Counted from the first letter of the stretch, positions 16,794 to 25,275 are shown. The stretch: DNA of 28,428 nucleotides from Colimorpha sp045597845 (GCA_045597845.1 JAZLKZ010000041.1:1-28428); one strand, 5' to 3'. Notes: generated by a model not told the origin, from the letters alone. A program made the numbers and translations.

Positions 16794-18242
16794 CTATGAC
16801 TGATGTTCTTCAAAAAACCTCTCCTCAAACCCGAGCAGATAGACCTTCTCGGTGGCTCGGGTGAGGGCTGTGTAGAGCCAACGCAGGTATTCTTTGCTTA
16901 GCATCTCGTCGGTAATGTATCCTTGGTCGATGATAATGGTTTTCCACTGCCCGCCTTGGGTCTTGTGGCAGGTGAGCGCGTACGAAAATTTGATTTGCAG
17001 TGCGTTGAAGTATGGGTTTTTTTGCAGCTCCATCATCCGCTCCGCTTTGGTGGGCAAGTCGGCGTAGTCTTCCATCACGGTGTTGAACAGTTTGCGCGAT
17101 TCCTCGCGGGTCAACGACGGCGATTCGGAGTACAGTGTTTCCAGCAATAACTTGCAGTCCAATGTGGGTGCGTCGGGGTAGTCGACGAAGCGTACCGTGG
17201 CGTCGGCAAAATGAAATCCGTAGAGCTCCTGGAAATTGCGGGCGGAGAGTATTTCTATGATGTCGCCATTGGCGATGAAACCAATCTCCGACTCGTTGTC
17301 GAGCCAGAAATAGTTGTTTTTCACCACCATAAGATAGTCTCCTGCGTTGATGGACTCTTCCTTGAAGAGGATGCGGTTGCGTATGGATTGGTTGAAAAGG
17401 TTGGCGCGTTTGTTGGAGCGGCATACGATGGCGATGGATTCCAAATCGCTTTGGTCATATTCTTGGTTTAGGACTTCTTCTAGTTCTTCGCCAGGAAGCC
17501 TTTTTAGGTCGGGGCAATGCTCGAGGTTGAAAATGGGGAGTTCAATCTCATCGTAGTCGGATAGTTGTGCTATTTTTTCGCGCAGGGCAGTGGCATTGCG
17601 GAGTATTCCCGATTCCAATTGCTGACGAACCACTTCGGTTAGCTCGTACTCGTGGAGGTGAAGCGAAGAGATGGATTCCAGGTAGTTGGGGTTCAAGGCG
17701 GGACTCTCTACGGCGTTTACGGGTGGAAGCTGTGCAGTGTCTCCCATAAAAAGCAGTCGGCAGTGGTAGCCTTCGGCCACATATTCTATCAAGTCTTCCA
17801 ATAGGTTGCGCCGACCGAAGTCTCCTTCTTCTGTGCTGCCGGTTCCAATCATGGATGCCTCATCAACGATGAAAAGCGTGTATCGGTGCTTGTTCTGCGC
17901 GCGTACCACATGCATCATCCCCGCACTGTCGGTGAGAGTTGTATAGATTTTTTTGTGTATGGTGTAAGTCTTTTTGCAAGAGTAGTTTGCCAATACTTTG
18001 GCGGCTCTGCCCGTAGGGGCGAGTAGTACGGTCTTGATGCGGATGTGTGGTGCCGTTTTGATGAGGGCGCTTATCAAGGAGGTTTTGCCAGTTCCGGCAT
18101 AGCCTTTGAGTAGGAAGGCTGCGTTGGGGTCGGGATCGTATAGAAACGACACCAATGCTTCGCAAGCCTCCAACTGTCCTTGCGTAGGGTCGTGGGGAAA
18201 GTTGGAAAGAATGAGCTGTTGTACTTGTTGCTGGAGCGACAC
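16794..18242 (-). CDS. Compact RecD-like AAA/superfamily 1 DNA helicase
   Basis: This 482-residue protein has the motifs of a superfamily 1 helicase of the RecD/Dda kind: Walker A GYAGTGKT (47-54), Walker B TLFIVDEASM, motif III MGDTAQLPPV, motif IV-like IAIVCRSNKRANLFNQ, and a UvrD_C_2-like end with ALTCHKTQGGQW and LRWLYTALTRAT. It lacks the long N-terminus of true RecD, and no RecB or RecC partner is nearby. It probably unwinds DNA in repair or fork restart. The start is GTG at 18242; the frame has a stop 8 codons upstream and no ATG between. It faces HU across a shared terminator. Confidence 0.85.
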   Translation of the reverse strand: MSLQQQVQQLILSNFPHDPTQGQLEACEALVSFLYDPDPNAAFLLKGYAGTGKTSLISALIKTAPHIRIKTVLLAPTGRAAKVLANYSCKKTYTIHKKIYTTLTDSAGMMHVVRAQNKHRYTLFIVDEASMIGTGSTEEGDFGRRNLLEDLIEYVAEGYHCRLLFMGDTAQLPPVNAVESPALNPNYLESISSLHLHEYELTEVVRQQLESGILRNATALREKIAQLSDYDEIELPIFNLEHCPDLKRLPGEELEEVLNQEYDQSDLESIAIVCRSNKRANLFNQSIRNRILFKEESINAGDYLMVVKNNYFWLDNESEIGFIANGDIIEILSARNFQELYGFHFADATVRFVDYPDAPTLDCKLLLETLYSESPSLTREESRKLFNTVMEDYADLPTKAERMMELQKNPYFNALQIKFSYALTCHKTQGGQWKTIIIDQGYITDEMLSKEYLRWLYTALTRATEKVYLLGFEERFFEEHQS

Positions 18243-18409
18243 GAAGTAAAGGTTAATGGTTAGTCACTTGATTCTTTTATCCGGCGGTGTTGCTCGTTCT
18301 CAATGAATTAAACTAATGGTGTATGCATCCCTTTCGGGAAACATGTCCCCTTTTGGGGTTAAGATGTCTCTCGGCGTCAGTCTCAATTCACAGATTTCTC
18401 CTTTTACGA

Positions 18410-18443
18410 CAAAAGAGATTTGCCCAAAGACAAATCTCTTTTG
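18410..18443 (-). terminator. Hairpin downstream of secG
   Basis: CAAAAGAGATTTG (18410-18422) pairs perfectly with 18431-18443 around an eight-base loop. It sits 20 bases beyond the secG stop. A clean T-run after the stem is missing, so it may be a terminator or an mRNA end-protecting hairpin. Two further short GC hairpins (28-39 and 47-58 of 18300) lie in the remaining gap before the helicase gene. Confidence 0.6.
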
Positions 18444-18463
18444 ATAGTTTGCTACTGAATAAT

Positions 18464-18799
18464 TTATTCAGTCACGGGAGTTTCTGCCTCGGCGGGTGTG
18501 GCAACAGGAGTTGCGGGAACGTTGCTGTGGTTATCCAAAACCGACACTTCCGATTCGGCAACGCCATTGTCTGTATTACGAGGAATGGCAACTGTTGCGG
18601 CCAAACTCAGCACAATCAAAATTGCGGCAAGCCACCAAGTGGCTTTTTCGAGGAAGTCGGTGGTTTTGCGAACACCCATAATCTGATTGGGAGCGGAAAA
18701 GTTAGCTGCCAATCCGCCTCCTTTAGAGTTCTGAATCAATACGATGAAGGCGAGAGCAATGCATACTACCAAAATAAGTATAACAAGTAACTGATACAT
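18464..18799 (-). CDS. secG: Preprotein translocase subunit SecG
   Basis: SecG is the small inner-membrane partner of SecYE that assists protein export. The 111 residues have two membrane helices (about 3-22 and 53-73) joined by the signature loop VLIQNSKGGGLAANFSAPNQ and GVRKTTDFLEKATWW. The tail after the second helix is low-complexity (Pro, Ala, Thr, Val, Glu), typical for Bacteroidota SecG. It lies 45 bases after the TPR-like gene on the same strand, so they are likely cotranscribed from the promoter at 19500-19507. Confidence 0.93.
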   Translation of the reverse strand: MYQLLVILILVVCIALAFIVLIQNSKGGGLAANFSAPNQIMGVRKTTDFLEKATWWLAAILIVLSLAATVAIPRNTDNGVAESEVSVLDNHSNVPATPVATPAEAETPVTE

Positions 18800-18844
18800 A
18801 TTGAAATGATTTAGATTTTTTTTATCAATTTGTTTTCACGCAAT

Positions 18845-19483
18845 TTACTTCTGTTCCAATTTTGCTTTGAGAAGTTCGATTTGGTTTGCAAAAGTACTAT
18901 TTTTTTCGGGATATTTAGTAATTAAATGATTATATACTTCAATCGCTTTTTCAAATTTGCCTTGCTTTTCGAGTATAACTGCAAGAGTTTCAGTATATAT
19001 TGTGGTGTCCTCGCGAATGCTTTTTTTGTCGGTTTCCATAGCTTCCACCACTTCGTCTTCGGCTATTTCGGACGATAAGTAATCGTTGGATTTCAAAAAA
19101 TTCGACAAGATGATGTTTTTTGGAGCTGTCTTGAAGGATACTTCTTGAAACGAGTTGATTTCTTGCAGGATGTCGAAAGAGGGTTCCGATTCGGCGTTTT
19201 GTGCAGGTTTTTTTGTTGGTGCAGGTGCGGGGGATGGCTCTTTGTAGGTGGTTTGGCTGAGCAATTTGTTGAGAGACTGAGTGCCAATGGCATAGAGCGC
19301 CACACGATCCGTTTCGTCATCAATGTTGGAGATGGCGCCGCACGCCTTGCCGCCAAGCAAATCGAGCACTTGTAGCAACGCACAATAGGGATAATTTTTC
19401 AAATCCCTGTGCAAAATAGGCCATTCTGTGTTGGAAATGGCGCAAGGGCGCTTCAATATGTCGTTGAAAATCTCTTTGTTCAT
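18845..19483 (-). CDS. TPR-like protein upstream of secG
   Basis: From ATG 19483 the product has 212 residues. The C-terminal third (TLAVILEKQGKFEKAIEVYNHLITKYPEKN) is one clear tetratricopeptide repeat, and the centre is a low-complexity Pro/Ala/Lys segment. The N-terminus LKRPCAISNTEWPILHRDLK is a conserved-looking helical region without an assignment, and no signal peptide is present, so it is probably cytoplasmic. The open frame extends 40 codons further upstream, but a TAnnTTTG promoter lies inside that extension, so the shorter start is chosen. The gene neighbouring SecG suggests a role near secretion, which is inference only. Confidence 0.78.
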   Translation of the reverse strand: MNKEIFNDILKRPCAISNTEWPILHRDLKNYPYCALLQVLDLLGGKACGAISNIDDETDRVALYAIGTQSLNKLLSQTTYKEPSPAPAPTKKPAQNAESEPSFDILQEINSFQEVSFKTAPKNIILSNFLKSNDYLSSEIAEDEVVEAMETDKKSIREDTTIYTETLAVILEKQGKFEKAIEVYNHLITKYPEKNSTFANQIELLKAKLEQK

Positions 19484-19499
19484 TTTTTCGATTTCGTTG

Positions 19500-19507
19500 C
19501 AAAAGTA
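19500..19507 (-). promoter_or_regulatory. -7 box TACTTTTG for the TPR-like gene and secG
   Basis: TACTTTTG on the minus strand matches TAnnTTTG and ends 16 bases before the ATG at 19483, giving a leader of only about 10 bases. It decides the start of the TPR-like gene. Confidence 0.6.
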
Positions 19508-19641
19508 CGTTTTTTTTTTCAACTGAGAAAATATTTGTTGCCCACCTATGTTTTGCCGTCGTTTTTGCCTTTTTAAAGGGCTTTCCGATGCCTTTTCTGT
19601 CACTATTCACAATTTAGTGTTCACAGTTTACAATTTTTTCG

Positions 19642-19649
19642 TATCTTTG
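19642..19649 (+). promoter_or_regulatory. -7 box TATCTTTG for the EF-G paralogue
   Basis: TATCTTTG matches TAnnTTTG; no clear -33 TTG lies at the usual distance, which would fit a promoter needing an activator. Initiation near 19656 gives a leader of about 128 bases. Within it, 19689-19702 is the near-perfect palindrome TGCAATTTATTGCA. Confidence 0.55.
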
Positions 19650-19783
19650 CCTTTCTATAAATTAAGGTGGAAAGAAACTGAATGAGAATGCAATTTATTG
19701 CAGGCGAATGTTTTATATGATATTTGCCCTTTTTTGTTTCGCTGCTTCTTTTGAGAATTCTAAATAATTAATAATATAAACCG

Positions 19784-21916
19784 ATGAAAATTTACCAGAC
19801 CTCTGAGATCCGCAACATTGCGCTTGTTGGCGGAGCTAAATCGGGTAAGACCACTATGGCTGAGGCCATGGCTTTCAATGGCGGCGTTATCAATCGTCGT
19901 GGCACCGTTGAAGACAAAAACACCATTTCCGACTATCGTGAAATCGAGATCGACCGTCGCAACTCAGTAAGCACCTCTTCGCTTTACACCGAGTTTGGCG
20001 GCAAGAAGATTAACATTCTCGATGTTCCTGGTTTCGCTGATTTCCAGGGCGAGCTCGTGGCCGCCTTCAACGTTGTTGAGGCTGCTGTCGTTGTTGTCAA
20101 CGCTCAGGCCGGTATCGAAGTCGGAACCGAAATCGCTTACCGCTACAGCAACAAGTTGGGCACTCCTATGATTTTCGCCATCAACCATATCGATGCCGAG
20201 AAAGCCAACTTCGACGATGCCGTTAACCAGTTGAAGGAATATTTCGGCGCAAAGTGCACCGTGCTTCAGTTCCCCGTAAACCAGGGTTTGGGCTTCAACA
20301 GCGTAATCGATATCGTTCTCAACAAGCAGCTTACCTTCAAGGACGGCAAGTGCGAAATGAGCGACATCCCCGCTGAGTATGCCGACAAGGCTGAGGAAAT
20401 GCGTATGGCTCTCGTTGAGGAGGCTGCCGCCGCTGACGACGCTTTGATGGAGAAATACTTCGAAGAGGGCGACCTCAACCACGAAGACCTCTCCAAGGCT
20501 TTGAAACTCGCCATCGACAAGCGCGACTTGTTCCCCATCATGTGCACCTCCGCAAAAGAGAACATGGGTGTGGCTCGTTTGCTCGAGTTCATCAACGACA
20601 ATGTTCCCGCTCCCAATGAGGTTAGCGAATGCAAGAAGACCGTTGCCGGCCGCGAGTTGAAGTGCGACTCCGCAGCCGCTCCCGTTGTGTTCTGCTTCAA
20701 GAACGCCAAGGACAAGAACCTCGGTGAAATCGCTTATTTGCGTATCTACGACGGCGAAGTTTCCGAATCGCTCGATGTCATCAACAGCTGCAACCAGAGC
20801 AAGGAACGTCTCTCCCAGATTCTCGTATGCTCCGGCAAGAACCGTCAGCGCGTTGAGAAGGCTTGCGCCGGTGATATCATCTGCACCATCAAGCTCAAGG
20901 ATGTAAAGACCAACCATACCATTACTGGTGCCAAGAACACCGACGATGTGGTTACTCCTATCGAATTCCCCGTTCCTATCCACACTTTGGCTGTAAAGGC
21001 TGCCAACAGCAACGATGATGAAAAGGTTGGCGCTGCCATGAACGAACTCGTTAGCCAGGATCATTCCTTGACCATTGAGAACAGCCGCGAACTTCGTCAG
21101 ACCATTCTCGGTTGCCAAGGCGAACTTCACCTCAATACCGTAAAATGGTATCTCGAAAATATCTACAAACTCGAAGTCAACTTCACCTCTCCTCGTGTAC
21201 CTTATCGCGAAACCATCACCAAGAGCGCCGAAGCCATGTACCGTCACAAGAAACAGTCTGGTGGTAGCGGCCAGTTCGGTGAAGTTCACATGCTCGTCGA
21301 GCCTTATTTCGAGGGTATGCCCAACCAGACCAAGTATCCTATCCGCGACACCCAGGTTTATCCTCTGGATTGGGGTGGCCAGTTGGTATTCAACAACTGT
21401 ATCGTTGGTGGTAGCATCGACGCACGCTTCATGCCTGCTATCCTCAAGGGTATCATGGAAAAGATGGAACAAGGTCCTCTTACCGGTTCCTACGCCCGCG
21501 ATATCGTGGTCAACATCTTCGATGGTAAGATGCACCCCGTTGACTCCAACGAAACCGCATTCAAAATCGCCGGCCGTACCGCTTTCCGTGAGGCCTTCAA
21601 GAATGCTAACCCCAAGATCATGGAGCCTGTCTATGATTTAGCCGTTACCGTTCCTTCCGAGTCTATGGGTGGCGTTATGACCGACCTCCAGGGCCGTCGT
21701 GCCATTGTGATGGGTATGGATGCCGAGGGTAAATATACCACTCTCCGCGCCAAGGCTCCTCTCGCCGAGATGAACCGTTACTGCACCGCTCTGAGCTCCC
21801 TCACCAGCGGCCGTGGTACTTTCAGCATGACCTATGCCGAATATCAGCAGGTTCCTACCGATGTTCAGCAGGCTTTGCTCAAGGCTTACGAAGAAGAACA
21901 GACCGAAGAAGATTAA
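19784..21916 (+). CDS. fusA2: Elongation factor G paralogue (EF-G2 type) with altered GTPase centre
   Basis: The 710 residues align over all five EF-G domains, from the GTP-binding domain through domain IV (SGQFGEVHMLVEP, FNNCIVGGSIDARFMPAILK) to domain V (YDLAVTVPSESMGGVMTDLQ). The G-domain is altered: the P-loop is GGAKSGKTT (16-24), DTPGH is replaced by DVPGF with Phe84 in place of the catalytic histidine, and NKxD is NHID (134-137). Switch I lacks the usual RGITI (RRNSVST instead). Bacteroides thetaiotaomicron has an EF-G paralogue, EF-G2, reported to support translation without GTP hydrolysis during carbon limitation and gut colonisation; this protein fits that group. The canonical EF-G must lie elsewhere. 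C-ending codons dominate, unlike in neighbouring genes, indicating high expression. It has its own promoter, long leader and terminator. Confidence 0.88.
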   Translation: MKIYQTSEIRNIALVGGAKSGKTTMAEAMAFNGGVINRRGTVEDKNTISDYREIEIDRRNSVSTSSLYTEFGGKKINILDVPGFADFQGELVAAFNVVEAAVVVVNAQAGIEVGTEIAYRYSNKLGTPMIFAINHIDAEKANFDDAVNQLKEYFGAKCTVLQFPVNQGLGFNSVIDIVLNKQLTFKDGKCEMSDIPAEYADKAEEMRMALVEEAAAADDALMEKYFEEGDLNHEDLSKALKLAIDKRDLFPIMCTSAKENMGVARLLEFINDNVPAPNEVSECKKTVAGRELKCDSAAAPVVFCFKNAKDKNLGEIAYLRIYDGEVSESLDVINSCNQSKERLSQILVCSGKNRQRVEKACAGDIICTIKLKDVKTNHTITGAKNTDDVVTPIEFPVPIHTLAVKAANSNDDEKVGAAMNELVSQDHSLTIENSRELRQTILGCQGELHLNTVKWYLENIYKLEVNFTSPRVPYRETITKSAEAMYRHKKQSGGSGQFGEVHMLVEPYFEGMPNQTKYPIRDTQVYPLDWGGQLVFNNCIVGGSIDARFMPAILKGIMEKMEQGPLTGSYARDIVVNIFDGKMHPVDSNETAFKIAGRTAFREAFKNANPKIMEPVYDLAVTVPSESMGGVMTDLQGRRAIVMGMDAEGKYTTLRAKAPLAEMNRYCTALSSLTSGRGTFSMTYAEYQQVPTDVQQALLKAYEEEQTEED

Positions 21917-21942
21917 TATTGTATTTATATTATACTTCTTAC

Positions 21943-21972
21943 AAAAGCCTCCGCATTGCGGGGGCTTTTTTT
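21943..21972 (+). terminator. Terminator of the EF-G paralogue gene
   Basis: AAAAGCCTCCGC (21943-21954) pairs with 21958-21969 through one G-T pair around loop ATT, followed by TTTA. It lies 27 bases past the stop codon. Confidence 0.85.
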
Positions 21973-22003
21973 ATCAGAATGATGATTGGTTCAAAAAAAA
22001 ATG

Positions 22004-22011
22004 TATCTTTG
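22004..22011 (+). promoter_or_regulatory. -7 box TATCTTTG for the DUF4419 gene
   Basis: TATCTTTG matches TAnnTTTG, 48 bases before the chosen ATG at 22060; it lies inside the upstream extension of the open frame and so supports the shorter start. Confidence 0.6.
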
Positions 22012-22059
22012 CAGTTGCATTCAAGTGCGAAAATAATACCTAACATCAATATTACCGAT

Positions 22060-23229
22060 ATGAAGAAATTGTTCCTTATCACGATTCTCGGTTTGGCCGT
22101 AGGGGTGGTGTCTTGTAATGGGCAGACTCCAAAAGCCGAACAGAAAACCGCGGAAAAGAATGTCCAACAGACTGTTATCGACATTCAAGAGCTTACGCCG
22201 CCGAAAGAATTGCTCGCTGAGGTGTCGTTTGCAAAAGCTGCCGAAGAGTATGTCGGCTATTACAGTGGTGAGTCTGTAGTCGTGACTTCCAAAGGAAAAA
22301 ACGAGATTGTGCCGTCGGCTCATCCGCTGTTCGACGCGGTGCGGCTGGCCTATTCCGAACACCGTCCGTTGGTACTCACGCCCGATGCGGTGTGGTTGGT
22401 TATCTGTCAGGGCTTCTCGTGCCACGTCCAGGCAAATGCCGAAGCGTTGCGCGACAAGTTTGTCGACTTTGATGGCAAGAAGAGGTTGGAAGTGGAGTCA
22501 AATGCTGACATCATGCACATGTCGGCGGCTGAGTGGGAAAAGTTCTTTCCTGAGTTTACCTGTCAGATTGCGACCTACACCGGCAAAGAGTTGACGGACT
22601 TGCTCAGCTGCGACTTTTCCACCACCGACAAGGTGGCCTACACGGCTTCGCAGATTTCCATCATGTCTGCCATGCAGTCTTATTTCGAATATATAGTTAC
22701 TGAGATATGTGGTATTCCACAGGTCATTCTCGAAGGTACGCCAGAGGATTGGCAGCACTTGGTGGACAAGGCTCACGCATTGCGTCAGTACGACCTTGAC
22801 TGGTGGATGGACGAGTTGGAACCCGTGCTTGAAAAGTTCGCAGCCGCAGCCAAAGGCGAGGTGGACAAGACTTTCTGGATGTCGGCGTACAAACGTACCA
22901 ACCTCAATCCTAAAAAGGAATATATGTGTGGAGAGACTCCTGCCAAGTACAATGTCGATGGTTGGATTGTCAAGTTCTATCCCTATTTCACATACCATAA
23001 GGAGGACTACTTGCGCAATGACTTTTCTCCTATGGAGGATACTGATTTTGAGAACCTTCCGTCGGAGATGTCCACGGCTCCCTTGTCGTTTAAGCCCCTG
23101 AGAGGGGATGACATAAAGCTCACACTTTGGGCCGGTGCGATGGGTCTGATCCAAGACCACGAGACCTTTGCCGTGCGGCCCGAGATAGGTTGGTTTGTCA
23201 GTCACAATGGTGTCCTTAATAAGAGATAG
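22060..23229 (+). CDS. DUF4419-domain lipoprotein
   Basis: From ATG 22060 the protein has 389 residues, starting with the lipoprotein signal MKKLFLITILGLAVGVVSC (lipobox cysteine at residue 19). After a short polar linker, almost the entire rest looks like a DUF4419 domain: HRPLVLTPDAVWLVICQGFS, DFSTTDKVAYTASQISIMSA, GTPEDWQHLVDKAHAL and NVDGWIVKFYPYFTY. The domain has no established activity known to me; invariant Trp, Asp and His positions are enzyme-like, but that is inference. The open frame reaches back to 21919, but the signal peptide and a promoter at 22004 favour this start. The gene has its own promoter and terminator. Confidence 0.8.
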   Translation: MKKLFLITILGLAVGVVSCNGQTPKAEQKTAEKNVQQTVIDIQELTPPKELLAEVSFAKAAEEYVGYYSGESVVVTSKGKNEIVPSAHPLFDAVRLAYSEHRPLVLTPDAVWLVICQGFSCHVQANAEALRDKFVDFDGKKRLEVESNADIMHMSAAEWEKFFPEFTCQIATYTGKELTDLLSCDFSTTDKVAYTASQISIMSAMQSYFEYIVTEICGIPQVILEGTPEDWQHLVDKAHALRQYDLDWWMDELEPVLEKFAAAAKGEVDKTFWMSAYKRTNLNPKKEYMCGETPAKYNVDGWIVKFYPYFTYHKEDYLRNDFSPMEDTDFENLPSEMSTAPLSFKPLRGDDIKLTLWAGAMGLIQDHETFAVRPEIGWFVSHNGVLNKR

Positions 23230-23244
23230 TATTTATGATTTATT

Positions 23245-23274
23245 AAAGAGTCGCCCGTCAGGGCGGCTCTTTTT
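23245..23274 (+). terminator. Terminator of the DUF4419 gene
   Basis: AAAGAGTCGCCC (23245-23256) pairs with 23261-23272 with one T-G pair around loop GTCA and runs into TTTTTG. It is 15 bases past the stop codon. Confidence 0.85.
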
Positions 23275-23317
23275 GTTATTATTATCTTGATGCCGATGCT
23301 TTGCCAAAGGTTTTTTG

Positions 23318-23325
23318 TATCTTTG
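23318..23325 (+). promoter_or_regulatory. -7 box TATCTTTG directly before the PNGase F-like gene
   Basis: TATCTTTG matches TAnnTTTG and ends four bases before the ATG at 23330. Initiation at the usual distance would fall at or next to the ATG, so the mRNA may be leaderless. Confidence 0.6.
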
Positions 23326-23329
23326 CAGT

Positions 23330-25066
23330 ATGAAACATACATCAATTATTCTCCCATTCTTGTTGCTGTGCAGCATTTTGTCGGCGCAGCCTGTCAAGAT
23401 TTCCAAGAAACATAACGCTTTTACCTATAATGTATATCAATATGGTGATACGAAAGATACTACAAAGGTGTACCTCTTCCAAGGTAAAGGTGTCGATGGT
23501 CTGAATGGCTGTTGGATTGAGTCGGAATTGCCGCAAGGTACTTTGGTTCCGGGCTACGGTAGGGAATCGACGTTTGTGGATTTTGACAAGGATACGGTGG
23601 TGGAATACCTTGCCTATACCGATGCTGTCTATTGCTACGGCACGTCGCTGAGCAGAAACGACATTGAGTGGAATGTGGAACCGCTGGGACACAACAAAGT
23701 GCGTTATACTTGTAGCATCAACTCCAACAAGTTGGAGTTTGTGATGGACGAGACAAGTGGTAGAAATCTTTCGCCCTTGGCGCACTACGACCGTCACAAA
23801 GGTGTGTTGGTGGAGTTTTGGCGCAACGGCCAGCTGCAGATGGAGTTGGTGGAGAGTGTGCAACGTAAGTCGCAGACGTATGAGCGGCTGTTGTCGGAGA
23901 CCATGCAGACGGTGACGCCACGCGAAATGGCAAACATCAAGAAACAACGTCTGGTGATGACTACCAAGGTGTTTGACGATGCGCAGATTTGCTGGGGCAA
24001 GTCCAATGATTCTGTCGTGGGTGGACTCGCTGCGGTGCCTTACGATAGTGTGTTGCATTTCGCAGGTGGCACGCTCATCCTCAAACACATCAAACTTCCT
24101 ACGTTGCCCTCGCACTACCAGACTTTCGTAGAGCTGCATCAACGCTCCAATGGCGATGCCTACGACCGTACGGGCAGTGTTTTCGTGATCCCTGCAGATG
24201 CCAAGCACTCGTTTTTTGAAGGCATGACCCAGCATCCCGACTCGTTGCCGCTGTTGGTGGGCCGCGATGGCCAGCGCTATCAAGGTGTGCGGATGGTGCC
24301 TGGCACCAATGGCAATGCGCAAGCGGAATATTTCCCGTTGGTGGAATTGATGCGTTTCTTTACCCCCTTTGGCGTGGGCCATTTCAACGACCGAGTGAAG
24401 CTTGACGGCATGGAGTGGGAACGGGAGGCTTTCTACAAGCAGGAGGTGACGGATCTGGCGCAGTACCTTTCTGGCGATGTATGGATTGGCGTTTTTATCG
24501 GCAACTACGATGGCGGTGGTCACAAGGTTACGTTGGAACTGAAGTCCTATCCGGGCAGTGAGGTGTGGGAGGCGGATTCTAAAATCCCCCATTGCCTGCC
24601 GTTGTTCAACACTTGCAATGTGCTTGAGATGGCGGGACAGAATTATGGACGTCTGTTCGGCACCGACAGCTTGACGGTGGAATTCTTCATTCCCGAAGGG
24701 GTTGAAAAGATGCGTCTGCGCTACATTGCTACGGGTCATGGTGGCTGGGAAGGCGGCGACGAATTCAACCCCAAGATGCACACGATTCTGATAGATGGCG
24801 TACCGATGTTCCGCTATACTCCTTGGCGTGAGGATTGTGGTTGCTATCGAGAGAAGAACCCTGTGAGCGGTAATTTCTGGAACGGAATGTCCAGCAGTGA
24901 TTATTCGCGTAGTGGTTGGTGCCCGGGCATGGCAACGCAACCGGTCTATTTCCCGTTGGAAGGGCTGCAACCTGGACGACATACCCTCACCGTGGCTATC
25001 CCGCAGGGCGAAACGATGGAAGGCAGTTTCAGTCATTGGAACGTGAGTGGAATTATTGTCAGATAA
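23330..25066 (+). CDS. Secreted PNGase F-like protein
   Basis: The product has 578 residues with a signal peptide (MKHTSIILPFLLLCSILSAQ). The C-terminal half resembles peptide-N4-(N-acetyl-beta-glucosaminyl)asparagine amidase F, which frees N-glycans from glycoproteins. GDAYDRTGSVFV resembles the catalytic CDEWDRY strand, placing Asp279 at the nucleophile-supporting position (Asp60 of Elizabethkingia PNGase F). GGDEFNPKMHTILID places Glu478 near Glu206, and SRSGWCPGMATQPVYF (Trp530, Cys531) matches RAGWCPGMAV closely. The counterpart of Glu118 seems not to be conserved. The first about 240 residues, beta-rich with a GLPGLI-like look, are an added N-terminal domain of unknown role. It likely acts on host or dietary glycoproteins outside the cell. 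The start at ATG 23330 is preferred over 23315, which lies in the promoter. Activity is not certain. Confidence 0.75.
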   Translation: MKHTSIILPFLLLCSILSAQPVKISKKHNAFTYNVYQYGDTKDTTKVYLFQGKGVDGLNGCWIESELPQGTLVPGYGRESTFVDFDKDTVVEYLAYTDAVYCYGTSLSRNDIEWNVEPLGHNKVRYTCSINSNKLEFVMDETSGRNLSPLAHYDRHKGVLVEFWRNGQLQMELVESVQRKSQTYERLLSETMQTVTPREMANIKKQRLVMTTKVFDDAQICWGKSNDSVVGGLAAVPYDSVLHFAGGTLILKHIKLPTLPSHYQTFVELHQRSNGDAYDRTGSVFVIPADAKHSFFEGMTQHPDSLPLLVGRDGQRYQGVRMVPGTNGNAQAEYFPLVELMRFFTPFGVGHFNDRVKLDGMEWEREAFYKQEVTDLAQYLSGDVWIGVFIGNYDGGGHKVTLELKSYPGSEVWEADSKIPHCLPLFNTCNVLEMAGQNYGRLFGTDSLTVEFFIPEGVEKMRLRYIATGHGGWEGGDEFNPKMHTILIDGVPMFRYTPWREDCGCYREKNPVSGNFWNGMSSSDYSRSGWCPGMATQPVYFPLEGLQPGRHTLTVAIPQGETMEGSFSHWNVSGIIVR

Positions 25067-25140
25067 AAATGTATTTCAGGGTCTCCGTAGGACAATGAAA
25101 GATTTGTAAAAATTTATTATCAGCAAGATAAAAATAAATT

Positions 25141-25170
25141 TTGCCAAATCGGAAAAAAGTAGTACTTTTG
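25141..25170 (+). promoter_or_regulatory. Promoter of tRNA-His
   Basis: TTG (25141-25143) and TACTTTTG (25163-25170) with a 19-base spacer match the Bacteroidota consensus. They lie 30 bases before the tRNA. The rest of the gap after the PNGase F-like gene is A/T-rich and shows nothing else. Confidence 0.75.
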
Positions 25171-25199
25171 CAAACGATTTTCCGGAAGGAAAAATAGAT

Positions 25200-25274
25200 G
25201 GTGGGCGTAGCTCAGCTGGTTAGAGTGCCGGATTGTGGATCCGAAGGTCGTGGGTTCGAACCCCACCTCCCACC
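25200..25274 (+). tRNA. tRNA-His (anticodon GUG)
   Basis: A cloverleaf is visible: acceptor GTGGGCG/CTCCCAC with one C-T mismatch, D-arm GCTC..GAGT, anticodon loop TTGTGGA, T-arm GTGGG-TTCGAAC-CCCAC. A G precedes position 1 (25200) and the discriminator is C, giving the extra G-1:C73 pair diagnostic of tRNA-His. A complete CCA is not encoded (only CA follows), so it must be added enzymatically. The top pair of the anticodon stem (C-A) is mismatched. Confidence 0.95.
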
Positions 25275-25275
25275 C

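Noticed and set aside
18328..18358. Two small GC hairpins (CCC-TTTC-GGG and CCCC-TTTT-GGGG) between secG and the helicase gene
   Set aside because: Stems of only four base pairs; too short to call a repeat or regulatory element.
18323..18790. Plus-strand frame opposite secG
   Set aside because: Cys-, Gly- and Asn-rich shadow of SecG without a start context.
19964..21535. Long antisense open frame (523 codons) opposite the EF-G paralogue
   Set aside because: It follows from the strong codon bias of the sense gene, whose third positions avoid stops on the other strand; its composition is unlike any protein family and there is no promoter.
23342..25036. Antisense open frame of 564 codons opposite the PNGase F-like gene
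   Set aside because: Rich in His, Arg and Gln, no recognisable motif, and completely covered by a gene with a signal peptide and family motifs on the other strand.
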